Below, one piece after another: positions 56,894 to 64,000 of a stretch of DNA of 64,000 bases. The DNA is from JAJXWB01 sp964634325 (GTDB taxonomy: Bacteria > Pseudomonadota > Alphaproteobacteria > Rhizobiales > Beijerinckiaceae). How positions within the stretch are numbered: the first letter of the stretch is position 1; every line of letters starts with the position of its first letter. Below the pieces are notes generated by a model. The model saw nothing but the letters and a program-made list of their open reading frames with translations, ran no database searches and was not told the DNA's origin. The stretch spans positions 124,001 to 188,000 of the forward strand of contig CAZWJF010000003.1 of the NCBI GenBank assembly GCA_964634325.1, written 5' to 3'. A program made the position numbers and the translations under genes.

Positions 56894-57934
56894 TCAGAAC
56901 CCGTACAAGGCCTTGTATTCGGCGTCCTTGGCGGCGACCTGCTTGGCGAGGTCGACAATCACCTTCGCCTGCTTCCAGGTCGCGTCGTCCTGCATCTTGC
57001 CGTCGATCATCACGACGCCAGAGCCGTCGGGCATCGCTTCCAGAATGCGCTTGGCGAAGGCCACTTCCTTCGCGTCCGGCGAGAACACGCGCTTGGCGAT
57101 CGCCACCTGCGAGGGGTGGAGCGACCAGGCGCCGGCGCAGCCCATGAGGAAGGCGTTGCGGAACTGCACCTCGCAGGCCGCTTCGTCGGCGATGTCGCCG
57201 AACGGGCCATAAAAGCTCTTGATGCCCGCCGACTGGCAGGCGTCGACCATCTTGGCGATCGTGTAGTGCCAGAGGTCCTGCTGCACGCTCGTGCGAGACT
57301 GGCCTTCGACCGGGTCCGAAATCACCTTGTATTCCGGATGGCCGCCGCCGACGCGCGTCGTCTTCATCGCGCGCGACGCGGCGAGATCGGCCGGGCCGAG
57401 GCTCATGCCATGCATGCGGGGCGAGGCGAGCGCGATCTGCTCGACATTCTTTACGCCTTCCGCCGTCTCGAGGATCGCATGGATCATGATCGGCTTCTGG
57501 ACGTTGTGCCGCGCCTCGAGCTGGGCGAGCAACTGGTCGAGGTAATGGATGTCCCACGGCCCTTCGACCTTCGGCAACATGATCACGTCGAGCTTGTCGC
57601 CGATGGCCGCGACGATCTCGGAGATGTCGTCGAGCGCCCACGGCGAGTTCAGGCAGTTCACGCGCGTCCACAGGCCGGTGTCGCCGAAGTCGAACTTCTG
57701 GCCCATTTCGATGAAGCCCTTGCGCGCGGCTTCCTTGGCGTCGGCGGGAATGGCGTCTTCGAGGTTGCCGAGGATGACGTCGACCGTCTTGGCCATGTCG
57801 CCCGCCTTGGCGCGCACCTTCTCGAGATGCGCCGGCACGAAATGGATCATGCGCTCGACCCGCACCGGCAGTTCGCGATAGGGCTGCGGCGCGCCGATGG
57901 CGAGCGGCTCGTAGAACTTGCGCGGGCTTTTCAT
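56894..57934 (-). CDS. HpcH/HpaI aldolase / citrate lyase family protein (malyl-CoA lyase-like)
   Basis: The 346-residue TIM-barrel protein matches the CitE/MclA family: RVERMIHFVPAHLEKVRAK at the start, GNLEDAIPADAKEAAR (Glu/Asp metal and CoA region), LPKVEGPWD, and GCAGAWSLHPSQV near 265. Closest described relatives are L-malyl-CoA/beta-methylmalyl-CoA lyases, used in the serine, ethylmalonyl-CoA and 3-hydroxypropionate routes. Exact substrate unproven. It lies 87 bases after the hydratase-like gene on the same strand. Confidence 0.88.
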   Translation of the reverse strand: MKSPRKFYEPLAIGAPQPYRELPVRVERMIHFVPAHLEKVRAKAGDMAKTVDVILGNLEDAIPADAKEAARKGFIEMGQKFDFGDTGLWTRVNCLNSPWALDDISEIVAAIGDKLDVIMLPKVEGPWDIHYLDQLLAQLEARHNVQKPIMIHAILETAEGVKNVEQIALASPRMHGMSLGPADLAASRAMKTTRVGGGHPEYKVISDPVEGQSRTSVQQDLWHYTIAKMVDACQSAGIKSFYGPFGDIADEAACEVQFRNAFLMGCAGAWSLHPSQVAIAKRVFSPDAKEVAFAKRILEAMPDGSGVVMIDGKMQDDATWKQAKVIVDLAKQVAAKDAEYKALYGF

Positions 57935-58021
57935 GGGCGAGGCTCCAGAAATGGGCTCAAAGCGATGCTGCGTCGCGAAATAGGCCGAAATGGCCGACGT
58001 GGCAACTACGCCGGCGCCTCC

Positions 58022-58819
58022 TTATTTGGCGAACAGCGTCGTCGCTCGCCCGATTGCGCCGAGATCGGCCGTCACCACGTCGCCGGGCTGAATTTCGAGC
58101 GGCGTGACGCAGGTGCCGGTGGTGACCGTCTGGCCGGCGGCGAGCGTGATCCCGAGACCCGACAATTCGTTGGCGAGCCAGGCGAGCGCGACGCGCGGAT
58201 CGCCCAGCGCATTGGCGCCGACGCCTTCGCGTTCGTATCGACCTTCCACGACCCCGCGCACCGGATGGGCGGCGAGGTCGATCGCGCGCCAGTTGATGTC
58301 GGTCGCCGGACCGCAGACGAAATAATGCGCACAGGCGTTATCGGCGATGAGCTGCGGCCCGCCGGCCGTCACGAAGTCCAGATAGCGGGAATCCGGAACT
58401 TCGATCCCGACATGCAGCGATTGGACTGCATCCAGGACTTCGTCCACGCCGTAGGGCGTTGCGCGCGGGGGGAGGTCGCGCCCCATCCGGAACGCGAATT
58501 CCACCTCCGCGACCGCCATGCGATTGACGCCCGGCGGCACGACGCCTCCGTCCGGCAAGACGCGCTCGGCGAAGATGCGGCCCGCCAGCGGCCCGTCGAC
58601 GCCGATATGCGCCTGGCCGGCCTTGCTGGTGGCGGCGATCTTCCAGCCCCAGAGCGGCGCGCGGAAGCGCGGCTCCAGCAGCGCCTGAATGGCGTAGCCT
58701 TCTTCGCGCGTGCGCGGTCGAAATTCGTCGGGCAAGGCGGCGATGACGGCGCCTTTGGTCCAGGCGTCGAACAGGATGTCGGACGCCGCCTGTCTGGCTT
58801 CCTCGTTCAAAGCGGACAT
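58022..58819 (-). CDS. 2-keto-4-pentenoate hydratase family protein
   Basis: The 265-residue protein resembles 2-oxopent-4-enoate hydratase (MhpD/DmpE) and 4-oxalocrotonate decarboxylase: GYAIQALLEPRFRAPLWGWKIAATSKAGQAHIGVDGPLAGRI (about 40-82), EVEFAFRMGRDLP with metal-binding Glu residues and CVTPLEIQPGDVV near the C-terminus. These act in meta-cleavage or ring-opening catabolism. ATG at 58819 has GAGGAGC upstream; it starts 12 bases after the monooxygenase gene. Confidence 0.9.
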   Translation of the reverse strand: MSALNEEARQAASDILFDAWTKGAVIAALPDEFRPRTREEGYAIQALLEPRFRAPLWGWKIAATSKAGQAHIGVDGPLAGRIFAERVLPDGGVVPPGVNRMAVAEVEFAFRMGRDLPPRATPYGVDEVLDAVQSLHVGIEVPDSRYLDFVTAGGPQLIADNACAHYFVCGPATDINWRAIDLAAHPVRGVVEGRYEREGVGANALGDPRVALAWLANELSGLGITLAAGQTVTTGTCVTPLEIQPGDVVTADLGAIGRATTLFAK

Positions 58820-58830
58820 GGCCTTGCTCC

Positions 58831-60633
58831 TCAGCGTCCGATGTCGAGCCCGCGCATCGTTCCGTCCGCGCGCCAGGCCTCCAGCAACCGCACGAAAGCG
58901 TTCGGTCCTTTGAGGTAGGAGCCGTTCTTCGCAGTCGTGGCGTTCGGCGCGCCCTCGTTGTTGTAATAGCCCGGCGTGCATTCCTTGAGAAAAGGCGCGC
59001 GCATTGCGCTCATGCGCACGATGCCTTCAACCCATTGCGCTTCGGCTTCGGCGGTCGGCTCCAGCGTCCGGACGTCCTTCGCCAACGCTTCGCTCGCGAC
59101 GAAGGCGATGTGCTTGGCGGTCTCGGCCAGCATGTGCTGGAAATTGGCGCTGTAGCCGGATTGCATCGCCGAGATCAGCAGCATGTTGGGAAAGCCTCGG
59201 CTGAATACGCCGTGCAACGTCTCTGCGCCGTTCTCGAATTTCCTTGTCAGCGTCAATCCGTCGCGGCCGATCACCTCCATGCCGATGCGCCGCGTATAGT
59301 CGGTGCCGACCTCGAAACCTGTCGAATAGACGAGGCAGTCCAGTGCGTATTCGCGCCCGTCCACGACGACGCCCTTTTCGGTGATGCGTTCGACGCCTTT
59401 GCCTTTGGTGTCGACCAGATACACATTCGGCCGGTTGAACGTCTGCAAATATTGATCGTGAAAACACGGCCGCTTGCAGAACTGATCGTACCAGGGTTTG
59501 AGCGCTTCCGCGGTCGCCTTGTCCTGCACGATGCTGTCGACCCGAGCGCGCACGCGCTCCATCTTCTGATAGTCGGCGATCTGGATCAGCGTCGCGGGAT
59601 CGTCGACCGTCTCGCCGGAACGCGCCTTGCGCCGCGCGGCGAGCAAGATGTTGCCGATGAGGTCGGTCCAGCCGTCGTTGACGAGATCTTCGTCGAATTC
59701 CTCGCCGGACACGACGGCGGAAAAATTGTCGACGCGCGCTTTTTGCCAGCCTGGCCTCAGCGACTGCGCCCAGGTGGGGTCGGTCGGACGGTCGTTGCGG
59801 ACGTCGACCGAAGAGGGCGTGCGTTGAAAGACGTACAATTCTTTCGCGCTTGCGCCGAGATGCGGCACGCACTGGACCGCCGTCGCCCCGGTGCCGATGA
59901 TGCCGACGATCTTGTCGGAAAGGCCGGTCAGGCCGCCGCTGGAATCGCCGCCGGTGTAGGCGTAATCCCAACGGCTCGTGTGAAAGCCGTGGCCGGCAAA
60001 CGTCTCGATGCCCGGAATGCCCGGCAATTTCGGCCGATGCAGCAGCCCGCCGGCCAGCACGATGAAGCGCGCGCGCAGGGTGTCGCCGCGATTGGTGGTT
60101 ACGATCCAGCGCGCATTTCCTTCATCCCAGCGCGCCTGTTTCGCTTCGGTCTGGAACAGCGCCTTTTCGTAGAGCCCGAAATGTCGACCGATGCGCCGCG
60201 AATGCTCGAACAGCTCCGGCGCCCGCGCATATTTGGCGACAGGCATGTAGCCGGTCTCCTCCAGCAGCGGCATGTAAATGTAGCTTTCGGTGTCGCAGGC
60301 CGCGCCGGGATATCGGTTCCAGTACCAGGTGCCGCCGAAGTCGCCGCCCTTTTCGACGATCAGAAAATCGTCCACGCCGCGCTCGCGCAGGCGCGCGCCG
60401 GTCAGCAGACCGCTGAACCCGCCGCCGAGGACGACCACGTCGGTCTCGGCCGAAATCGGTTCGCGCGAGAAATCGGTCGGCGCGAACGGGTCTTCGAGAT
60501 AGCGCGTATAATCGCCCTTGATCTCGACGTATTGCGCATTGCCGTCGCCGCGCAGGCGCCGATCGCGTTCCTGCCGATATCGCGCACGCAGCGCCTCCGG
60601 ATCGAAGCCGAGGTCGGCGGCCGAGTTTGCCAT
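58831..60633 (-). CDS. FAD/NADPH-dependent Baeyer-Villiger-type monooxygenase
   Basis: The 600-residue flavoprotein has an N-terminal FAD Rossmann motif (GGGFSG 70-75), the Baeyer-Villiger fingerprint F-x-G-x3-H-x3-W-D at 212-223 (FAGHGFHTSRWD) and an NADPH-binding GTGATA motif near 245. Relatives include cyclohexanone and phenylacetone monooxygenases, which turn ketones into esters or lactones. First of three same-strand genes with the hydratase and lyase-like genes. CAGGAAA precedes the ATG. Confidence 0.93.
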   Translation of the reverse strand: MANSAADLGFDPEALRARYRQERDRRLRGDGNAQYVEIKGDYTRYLEDPFAPTDFSREPISAETDVVVLGGGFSGLLTGARLRERGVDDFLIVEKGGDFGGTWYWNRYPGAACDTESYIYMPLLEETGYMPVAKYARAPELFEHSRRIGRHFGLYEKALFQTEAKQARWDEGNARWIVTTNRGDTLRARFIVLAGGLLHRPKLPGIPGIETFAGHGFHTSRWDYAYTGGDSSGGLTGLSDKIVGIIGTGATAVQCVPHLGASAKELYVFQRTPSSVDVRNDRPTDPTWAQSLRPGWQKARVDNFSAVVSGEEFDEDLVNDGWTDLIGNILLAARRKARSGETVDDPATLIQIADYQKMERVRARVDSIVQDKATAEALKPWYDQFCKRPCFHDQYLQTFNRPNVYLVDTKGKGVERITEKGVVVDGREYALDCLVYSTGFEVGTDYTRRIGMEVIGRDGLTLTRKFENGAETLHGVFSRGFPNMLLISAMQSGYSANFQHMLAETAKHIAFVASEALAKDVRTLEPTAEAEAQWVEGIVRMSAMRAPFLKECTPGYYNNEGAPNATTAKNGSYLKGPNAFVRLLEAWRADGTMRGLDIGR

Positions 60634-60656
60634 GGGCGTTTCCTGTCGGATTATAG

Positions 60657-60680
60657 TTGTCGGATGCTCCGATCGGACAA
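60657..60680. promoter_or_regulatory. Palindrome in the divergent monooxygenase / MetE-like promoter region
   Basis: TTGTCGGAT - 6 bases - ATCGGACAA: 9-base arms with one mismatch, 24 bases before the monooxygenase ATG and 56 bases before the methyltransferase-like ATG. Such a site in a divergent promoter region suggests one regulator for both sides; no regulator gene is nearby. Confidence 0.55.
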
Positions 60681-60735
60681 TTAAACCCGAACTTCCACAG
60701 CCCGAGAAGTACGGCGCGAGCATGGGGAGGATGCA

Positions 60736-61902
60736 ATGGCGCAAGGCGAGATGCACCGGATAGGCCTGCGGCGCGACTGCCGCGTCGATCATGTCGGCAG
60801 CCTGTTGCGGCCGGAAGAGCTGAAGGCCGCCTTCCTGCGTCGGGCGCGCGGCGCGGTCGACGACGCGGCGCTCGTAGCTGCGCAGGACGCGGCGATCCGC
60901 GACGTCGTCGCCCTGCAGGAGGCGCACGGTCTGCCCGTGGTCTCGGATGGCGAATACCGGCGCCTCAATTGGCAGGTGAGCTTTTCACGCGTGGCGGGCT
61001 GGGACCTGTGGGAAGGCGCATGGCGGAATTTTCTGCAATTCCCCGACAATCTCGGCGCTGGCGAAAAGCCGATGCAGCGCGGCGCCGACGCTGTTGAATC
61101 GTTCAAGATCCCCGCCGACGGAAAGCTGCGGCTGGTCGAGAGCTTTCCGACGCGCGAACTGCGCTTTTTGAAATCGGCGGCGACGCGACCGGTGAAGATC
61201 GCCCTGATGGGGCCGGATCGCGTGCGCCAAATGTGCGACATACCCAAATCCGCGCCGCATTACGCCGACAGCGCGAGTTTCCTCGCTGATGTCGTTGCGA
61301 TTCAGCGCCAGATCGTCGGCGAACTCGTCGCCGGAGGGTGCGACTACGTGCAGATCGACGAGCCGAGTTTCACGGGCTACGTCGATCCCGCCACGATCGC
61401 GCGCATGGAAGCGCGCGGCGAAGATCCGTTGAAGAGCCTGAAAGCGGCGATCGACGCCGACAACGCCGTGATTGCCGGGTTGCAGGGCAGGGCGGTGTTC
61501 GGCCTGCACATCTGCCGCGGCAATCGCGCGAGCATGTGGCATCGCGAGGGTCATTACGACGCGATCGCCGAGGCGGTCTTCGGCGGTCTGAACTTCGACC
61601 GGCTGCTGCTGGAATACGACAGCGAGCGCGCCGGTTCCTTCGATCCGCTGCGCTTCGTGCGCAAGGGGACGATCGTCGTGCTCGGCCTCGTCACCACCAA
61701 GAGCGGCGAGATGGAGACGCTCGACGGTTTGCGGCGGCGCATCGACGAGGCCGCGCGCTTCTGTCCGCTCGATCAGCTCGCGCTGTCGCCGCAGTGCGGT
61801 TTCGCCTCCGGCATCGGCGGGAATGCGCTGAGCATGGATGCGCAGTGGCGCAAGCTCGATCTCATTGTCGAGACGGCGCGCAAGGTGTGGGGCGATCAGT
61901 GA
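60736..61902 (+). CDS. MetE C-terminal-like zinc methyltransferase
   Basis: The 388-residue single-domain protein resembles the catalytic half of cobalamin-independent methionine synthase: VDHVGSLLRPEEL at the start, VVSDGEYRRLNWQ (68-80), VQIDEP (205-210), zinc ligands His258 and Cys260 (GLHICRGN), and Cys354 (SPQCGFAS). It lacks the N-terminal MetE half, so it belongs to the short (MetE-II) group whose methyl donor or alkyl substrate differs; epoxyalkane:CoM transferase is another branch. GGGGAGG precedes the ATG. Divergent from the monooxygenase operon. Confidence 0.88.
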   Translation: MAQGEMHRIGLRRDCRVDHVGSLLRPEELKAAFLRRARGAVDDAALVAAQDAAIRDVVALQEAHGLPVVSDGEYRRLNWQVSFSRVAGWDLWEGAWRNFLQFPDNLGAGEKPMQRGADAVESFKIPADGKLRLVESFPTRELRFLKSAATRPVKIALMGPDRVRQMCDIPKSAPHYADSASFLADVVAIQRQIVGELVAGGCDYVQIDEPSFTGYVDPATIARMEARGEDPLKSLKAAIDADNAVIAGLQGRAVFGLHICRGNRASMWHREGHYDAIAEAVFGGLNFDRLLLEYDSERAGSFDPLRFVRKGTIVVLGLVTTKSGEMETLDGLRRRIDEAARFCPLDQLALSPQCGFASGIGGNALSMDAQWRKLDLIVETARKVWGDQ

Positions 61903-61940
61903 CGCGCGAGCCGTCGCGCGGCGACATGCCGAAACGAAAC

Positions 61941-61977
61941 GGGTCCCGGCGCCTAAGCGTCACGGGACCCTCTATTT
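61941..61977 (+). terminator. Probable terminator after the MetE-like gene
   Basis: GGGTCCCG and CGGGACCC form an 8-bp stem across a 14-base loop, followed by TCTATTT. It starts 38 bases after the stop codon. Confidence 0.6.
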
Positions 61978-62220
61978 CGCAATCTTGCGAATGATGTCTG
62001 GTCTTGCCAGTAGGAAGGCGACCTCACTCCCGCGCTTTCGACGCGCTCGCTTGTCGCTATATGTCGATATCTTGTCGATGACATTCCCGACATGGCTGGC
62101 GGCGCTGGTTGGGCGCTCGCTTGCGACGCCGGGGATCCCGATCCGTGCCGGGATCAAGCTCTCTTGCCCGGTGGAGTCATCTCCTGCTCTTCGCTGTTGA
62201 ACGAGGATTTTCATCCCCAC
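61972..62220 (-). CDS. Doubtful small reading frame
   Basis: An 82-residue frame (GTG start, NVIDKISTYSDKRARRKRGS near the middle) with codon use unlike its neighbours: many CGA, AGA, GGG, AGC and ATA codons. It has no recognisable domain, signal or ribosome binding site. Possibly a transferred or decaying gene, or chance. Confidence 0.25.
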   Translation of the reverse strand: MGMKILVQQRRAGDDSTGQESLIPARIGIPGVASERPTSAASHVGNVIDKISTYSDKRARRKRGSEVAFLLARPDIIRKIAK

Positions 62221-62464
62221 CCACTGCGCGACGAGGCTCTCTCGAAAGCCCGCCGATACCGCTGTTTCCCGAGGCGTTCGCTCTCGTGGAGAACGACGAT
62301 TGCATTGACGAAATGGTCCGCCTGACGCACGAATCTGTCAAGCGAAAAAGCAGTCGAGCGCGTACAAAGCGCGTTGGTGTGTGTCGACTGCGTTACACTT
62401 GTCTTAACGGCGTCGACGAACCGCGCACGGCTCGAACGCGCACATCCTGCGATAGATTGCGCCC

Positions 62465-63973
62465 ATGGCTCCCGAACTGCTGACGACAAAGGAAATGAGC
62501 GAGGCTGATCGCCTGACGATCGCGTCAGGCGTCAGCGGCGTCGTCCTGATGGAGGCTGCAGGGCGCGCCGTTGCGGAGCGAGCTGCGCAACTCGCTCGTC
62601 GTCGGGGCGGCGTGAAGATCGAAGTGCTCTGCGGTCCAGGCAACAACGGCGGCGACGGCTATGTCGCCGCGCATGCGCTGCTCGAAATGGGGTTCGACGC
62701 GGAAGTCTACGCCTTCCATGAGCCTGGCGCGTTGAAGGGCGACGCCGCCTGGGCGGCGGCGCTGTGGAGCCGCGATGCGCCGCCGATCGACATGTTCGAT
62801 CTCGAACATTCCGACGTCGTCGTCGACGCGTTGTTCGGCGCAGGCCTTGCGCGCGATCTCGACGGACGCGCCCGCGAACTCGTCGAGCGCGTCAACGCAT
62901 GGCGCCGCGCGCGCAAGGGCGCGGTCCTGTCCGTCGACGTGCCGTCCGGGCTCGATGGAACGACGGGCGTCGTGCGCGGCGCGGCCATCGAGGCCGACGA
63001 GACCGTCACGTTCTTCCGGATGAAGCCCGGCCATCTCCTCATGCCCGGCCGCGCATTGTGCGGCGTGACGACGTGCGCGGACATCGGCGTCAAGCCCGAT
63101 GTCTTGCCGCACATCGCGCCAAAGACTTTTCGTAATGTTCCCGAACTCTGGCGTGGCCGCCTGCCGGTCCCGCGCATCGACGCGCACAAATACGCCCGCG
63201 GCCACGCGCTCGTCGTCTCGGGCGGTCTCGCGTCGACTGGCGCGGCGCGTCTGGCCGCGCGCGGCGCGTTGCGGGCAGGCGCCGGCCTCGTCACGGTGGC
63301 CTCGCCTTCAGACGCTTTGGCCGTCAACGCAGCGGCGCTGACGGCTGTCATGGTCCGCGCCGCCGATGGGCCGGCCGGTCTCGCCGCGCTGCTCGCCGAT
63401 CCCCGCAAGAACGCCGTCGCGCTAGGCCCGGGCCTTGGCGTCGGCGAGGCGGCGTGCGCGCTGGTCGAGACGGCTTTGTCGCCGGGCGTCGCGGCGCGCG
63501 CCTGCGTGCTGGACGCGGATGCGCTGACCTCTTTCGCCGGCGCCCCCGAGCGGTTGGCGTCCGCGATCGCCGGAGCCGGCGGCCCGGTCGTTCTGACCCC
63601 GCACGCCGGCGAATTCGTTCGCCTGTTTGGCCGCAGCGCCGACGACAAGCTCGCCGCAGCGCGTCGCGCCGCCGAAAAGACGGGCGCGGTCGTGCTTTAC
63701 AAGGGTCCCGATACGGTCGTGGCCGCGCCGGACGGACGCGCGTCCATCGCCGCCAACGCGCCGCCCTGGCTCGCTTCGGCCGGGTCGGGCGACGTGCTGG
63801 CGGGAATCGTCTGTGGGTTGCTCGCGCAGGGCATGCCCGCCTTCGAGGCCGCCAGCGCCGGCGCGTGGATGCATGGCGAGGCGGCGATCGTCTTTGGCCC
63901 CGGCCTGATCGCAGAGGATCTGCCCGAAAGCCTGCCTGCTGTCTGGCGCGAGCTGCTCCGGACGGCCGACTGA
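62465..63973 (+). CDS. nnr: Bifunctional NAD(P)HX epimerase / ADP-dependent dehydratase
   Basis: Repairs hydrated NAD(P)H. The 502-residue fusion has an NnrE epimerase domain (1-215, GPGNNGGDGYVAAH at 57-70, VDALFGAG, SVDVPSGLDGTTG) and an NnrD dehydratase domain (about 230-500, KYARGHALVVSGG, LGPGLG, LTPHAGEF, ASAGSGDVLAGI). No ribosome binding site is obvious before the ATG, but it matches the family start. In related genomes glnB and glnA often follow; the window ends before that can be checked. Confidence 0.95.
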   Translation: MAPELLTTKEMSEADRLTIASGVSGVVLMEAAGRAVAERAAQLARRRGGVKIEVLCGPGNNGGDGYVAAHALLEMGFDAEVYAFHEPGALKGDAAWAAALWSRDAPPIDMFDLEHSDVVVDALFGAGLARDLDGRARELVERVNAWRRARKGAVLSVDVPSGLDGTTGVVRGAAIEADETVTFFRMKPGHLLMPGRALCGVTTCADIGVKPDVLPHIAPKTFRNVPELWRGRLPVPRIDAHKYARGHALVVSGGLASTGAARLAARGALRAGAGLVTVASPSDALAVNAAALTAVMVRAADGPAGLAALLADPRKNAVALGPGLGVGEAACALVETALSPGVAARACVLDADALTSFAGAPERLASAIAGAGGPVVLTPHAGEFVRLFGRSADDKLAAARRAAEKTGAVVLYKGPDTVVAAPDGRASIAANAPPWLASAGSGDVLAGIVCGLLAQGMPAFEAASAGAWMHGEAAIVFGPGLIAEDLPESLPAVWRELLRTAD

Positions 63974-64000
63974 GCAAAAAATCCTGATTTCGAGCGCGGA

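Larger units (their letters stand above)
61903..62464. other. 562-base stretch without a convincing gene
   Basis: Between the MetE-like gene and nnr. It holds a hairpin near 61941-61977, then sequence less GC-biased at codon positions than neighbours, with only short, weak reading frames in either direction (one noted at 61972-62220). No RNA gene or repeat is recognised. It may hold promoters for nnr or a decayed gene. Confidence 0.6.

Noticed and set aside
62109..62483. 124-codon plus-strand frame before nnr
   Set aside because: No ribosome binding site, atypical composition, overlaps the nnr start in another frame.

Overview
The window is high-GC DNA with compact genes, many GTG and TTG starts and frequent 4-base start/stop overlaps. 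Gene content (DUF2865 protein, CreA, AapP-type ATPase, IalB-family protein, OpgG/OpgH, FeeM-like synthase, form II CO-dehydrogenase-like operon) points to an alphaproteobacterium of the Hyphomicrobiales (Rhizobiales), chromosomal. I cannot name the genus. I see no rRNA, tRNA, CRISPR array, integrase, transposase or phage gene.

Left part (1-17 kb): exported proteins (DUF2865, CreA, DUF2147), cysS with a conspicuously lower-GC 3' half, a REP-like repeat, an acetyltransferase coupled to citramalate synthase (isoleucine route), a LOG protein, an Atm1-type ABC exporter, phosphatidylserine decarboxylase, a sterol-desaturase-like di-iron enzyme with a coupled anchored partner, an orphan ccoG, a lone FeeM-like N-acyltransferase, a double AT-hook protein, and a CoA-transferase with a LysR regulator.

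Middle (17-41 kb): an exported protein made almost wholly of 14-residue repeats; an orphan AapP ATPase; a LysE/YjbQ/GST operon; a MarR gene whose promoter is bracketed by two self-palindromic operators, coupled to a DUF4405 membrane protein; NAD synthetase; a coxG-S-L-M operon with the form II active-site loop; then a LuxR-type response regulator facing a hybrid kinase and a FIST-domain (NosP-type) sensor. A cueR-copA copper unit follows, its CueR promoter overlapping the cueR stop codon. Next is a TetR/TauD pair with a shared operator, and an NMT1/SsuB/SsuC-type ABC transporter with an extra Liv-type binding protein.

Right part (41-64 kb): periplasmic glucan synthesis (opgG-opgH), amino-sugar synthesis (glmU, glmS) with a small Cys-rich exported protein between them, patatin phospholipase, GT87-type membrane protein, DsbA/FrnE-like oxidoreductase, a Tat-exported oligopeptide-type binding protein coupled to a degenerate acyl-CoA-synthetase-like protein, IalB-family protein, HspQ, and a putative catabolic group: Baeyer-Villiger-type monooxygenase, 2-keto-4-pentenoate-hydratase-like protein and HpcH/HpaI-family lyase, divergent from a MetE-like zinc methyltransferase across a shared palindrome. 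The window ends with bifunctional NAD(P)HX repair enzyme nnrE/nnrD.

The most promising material for new biology is the MarR/DUF4405 twin operator, the 14-residue repeat protein, the FIST/kinase/regulator triad beside the form II dehydrogenase, the degenerate adenylating-enzyme homologue tied to a Tat-exported binding protein, and the monooxygenase/MetE-like locus. None is shown to be a wholly new system by sequence alone.
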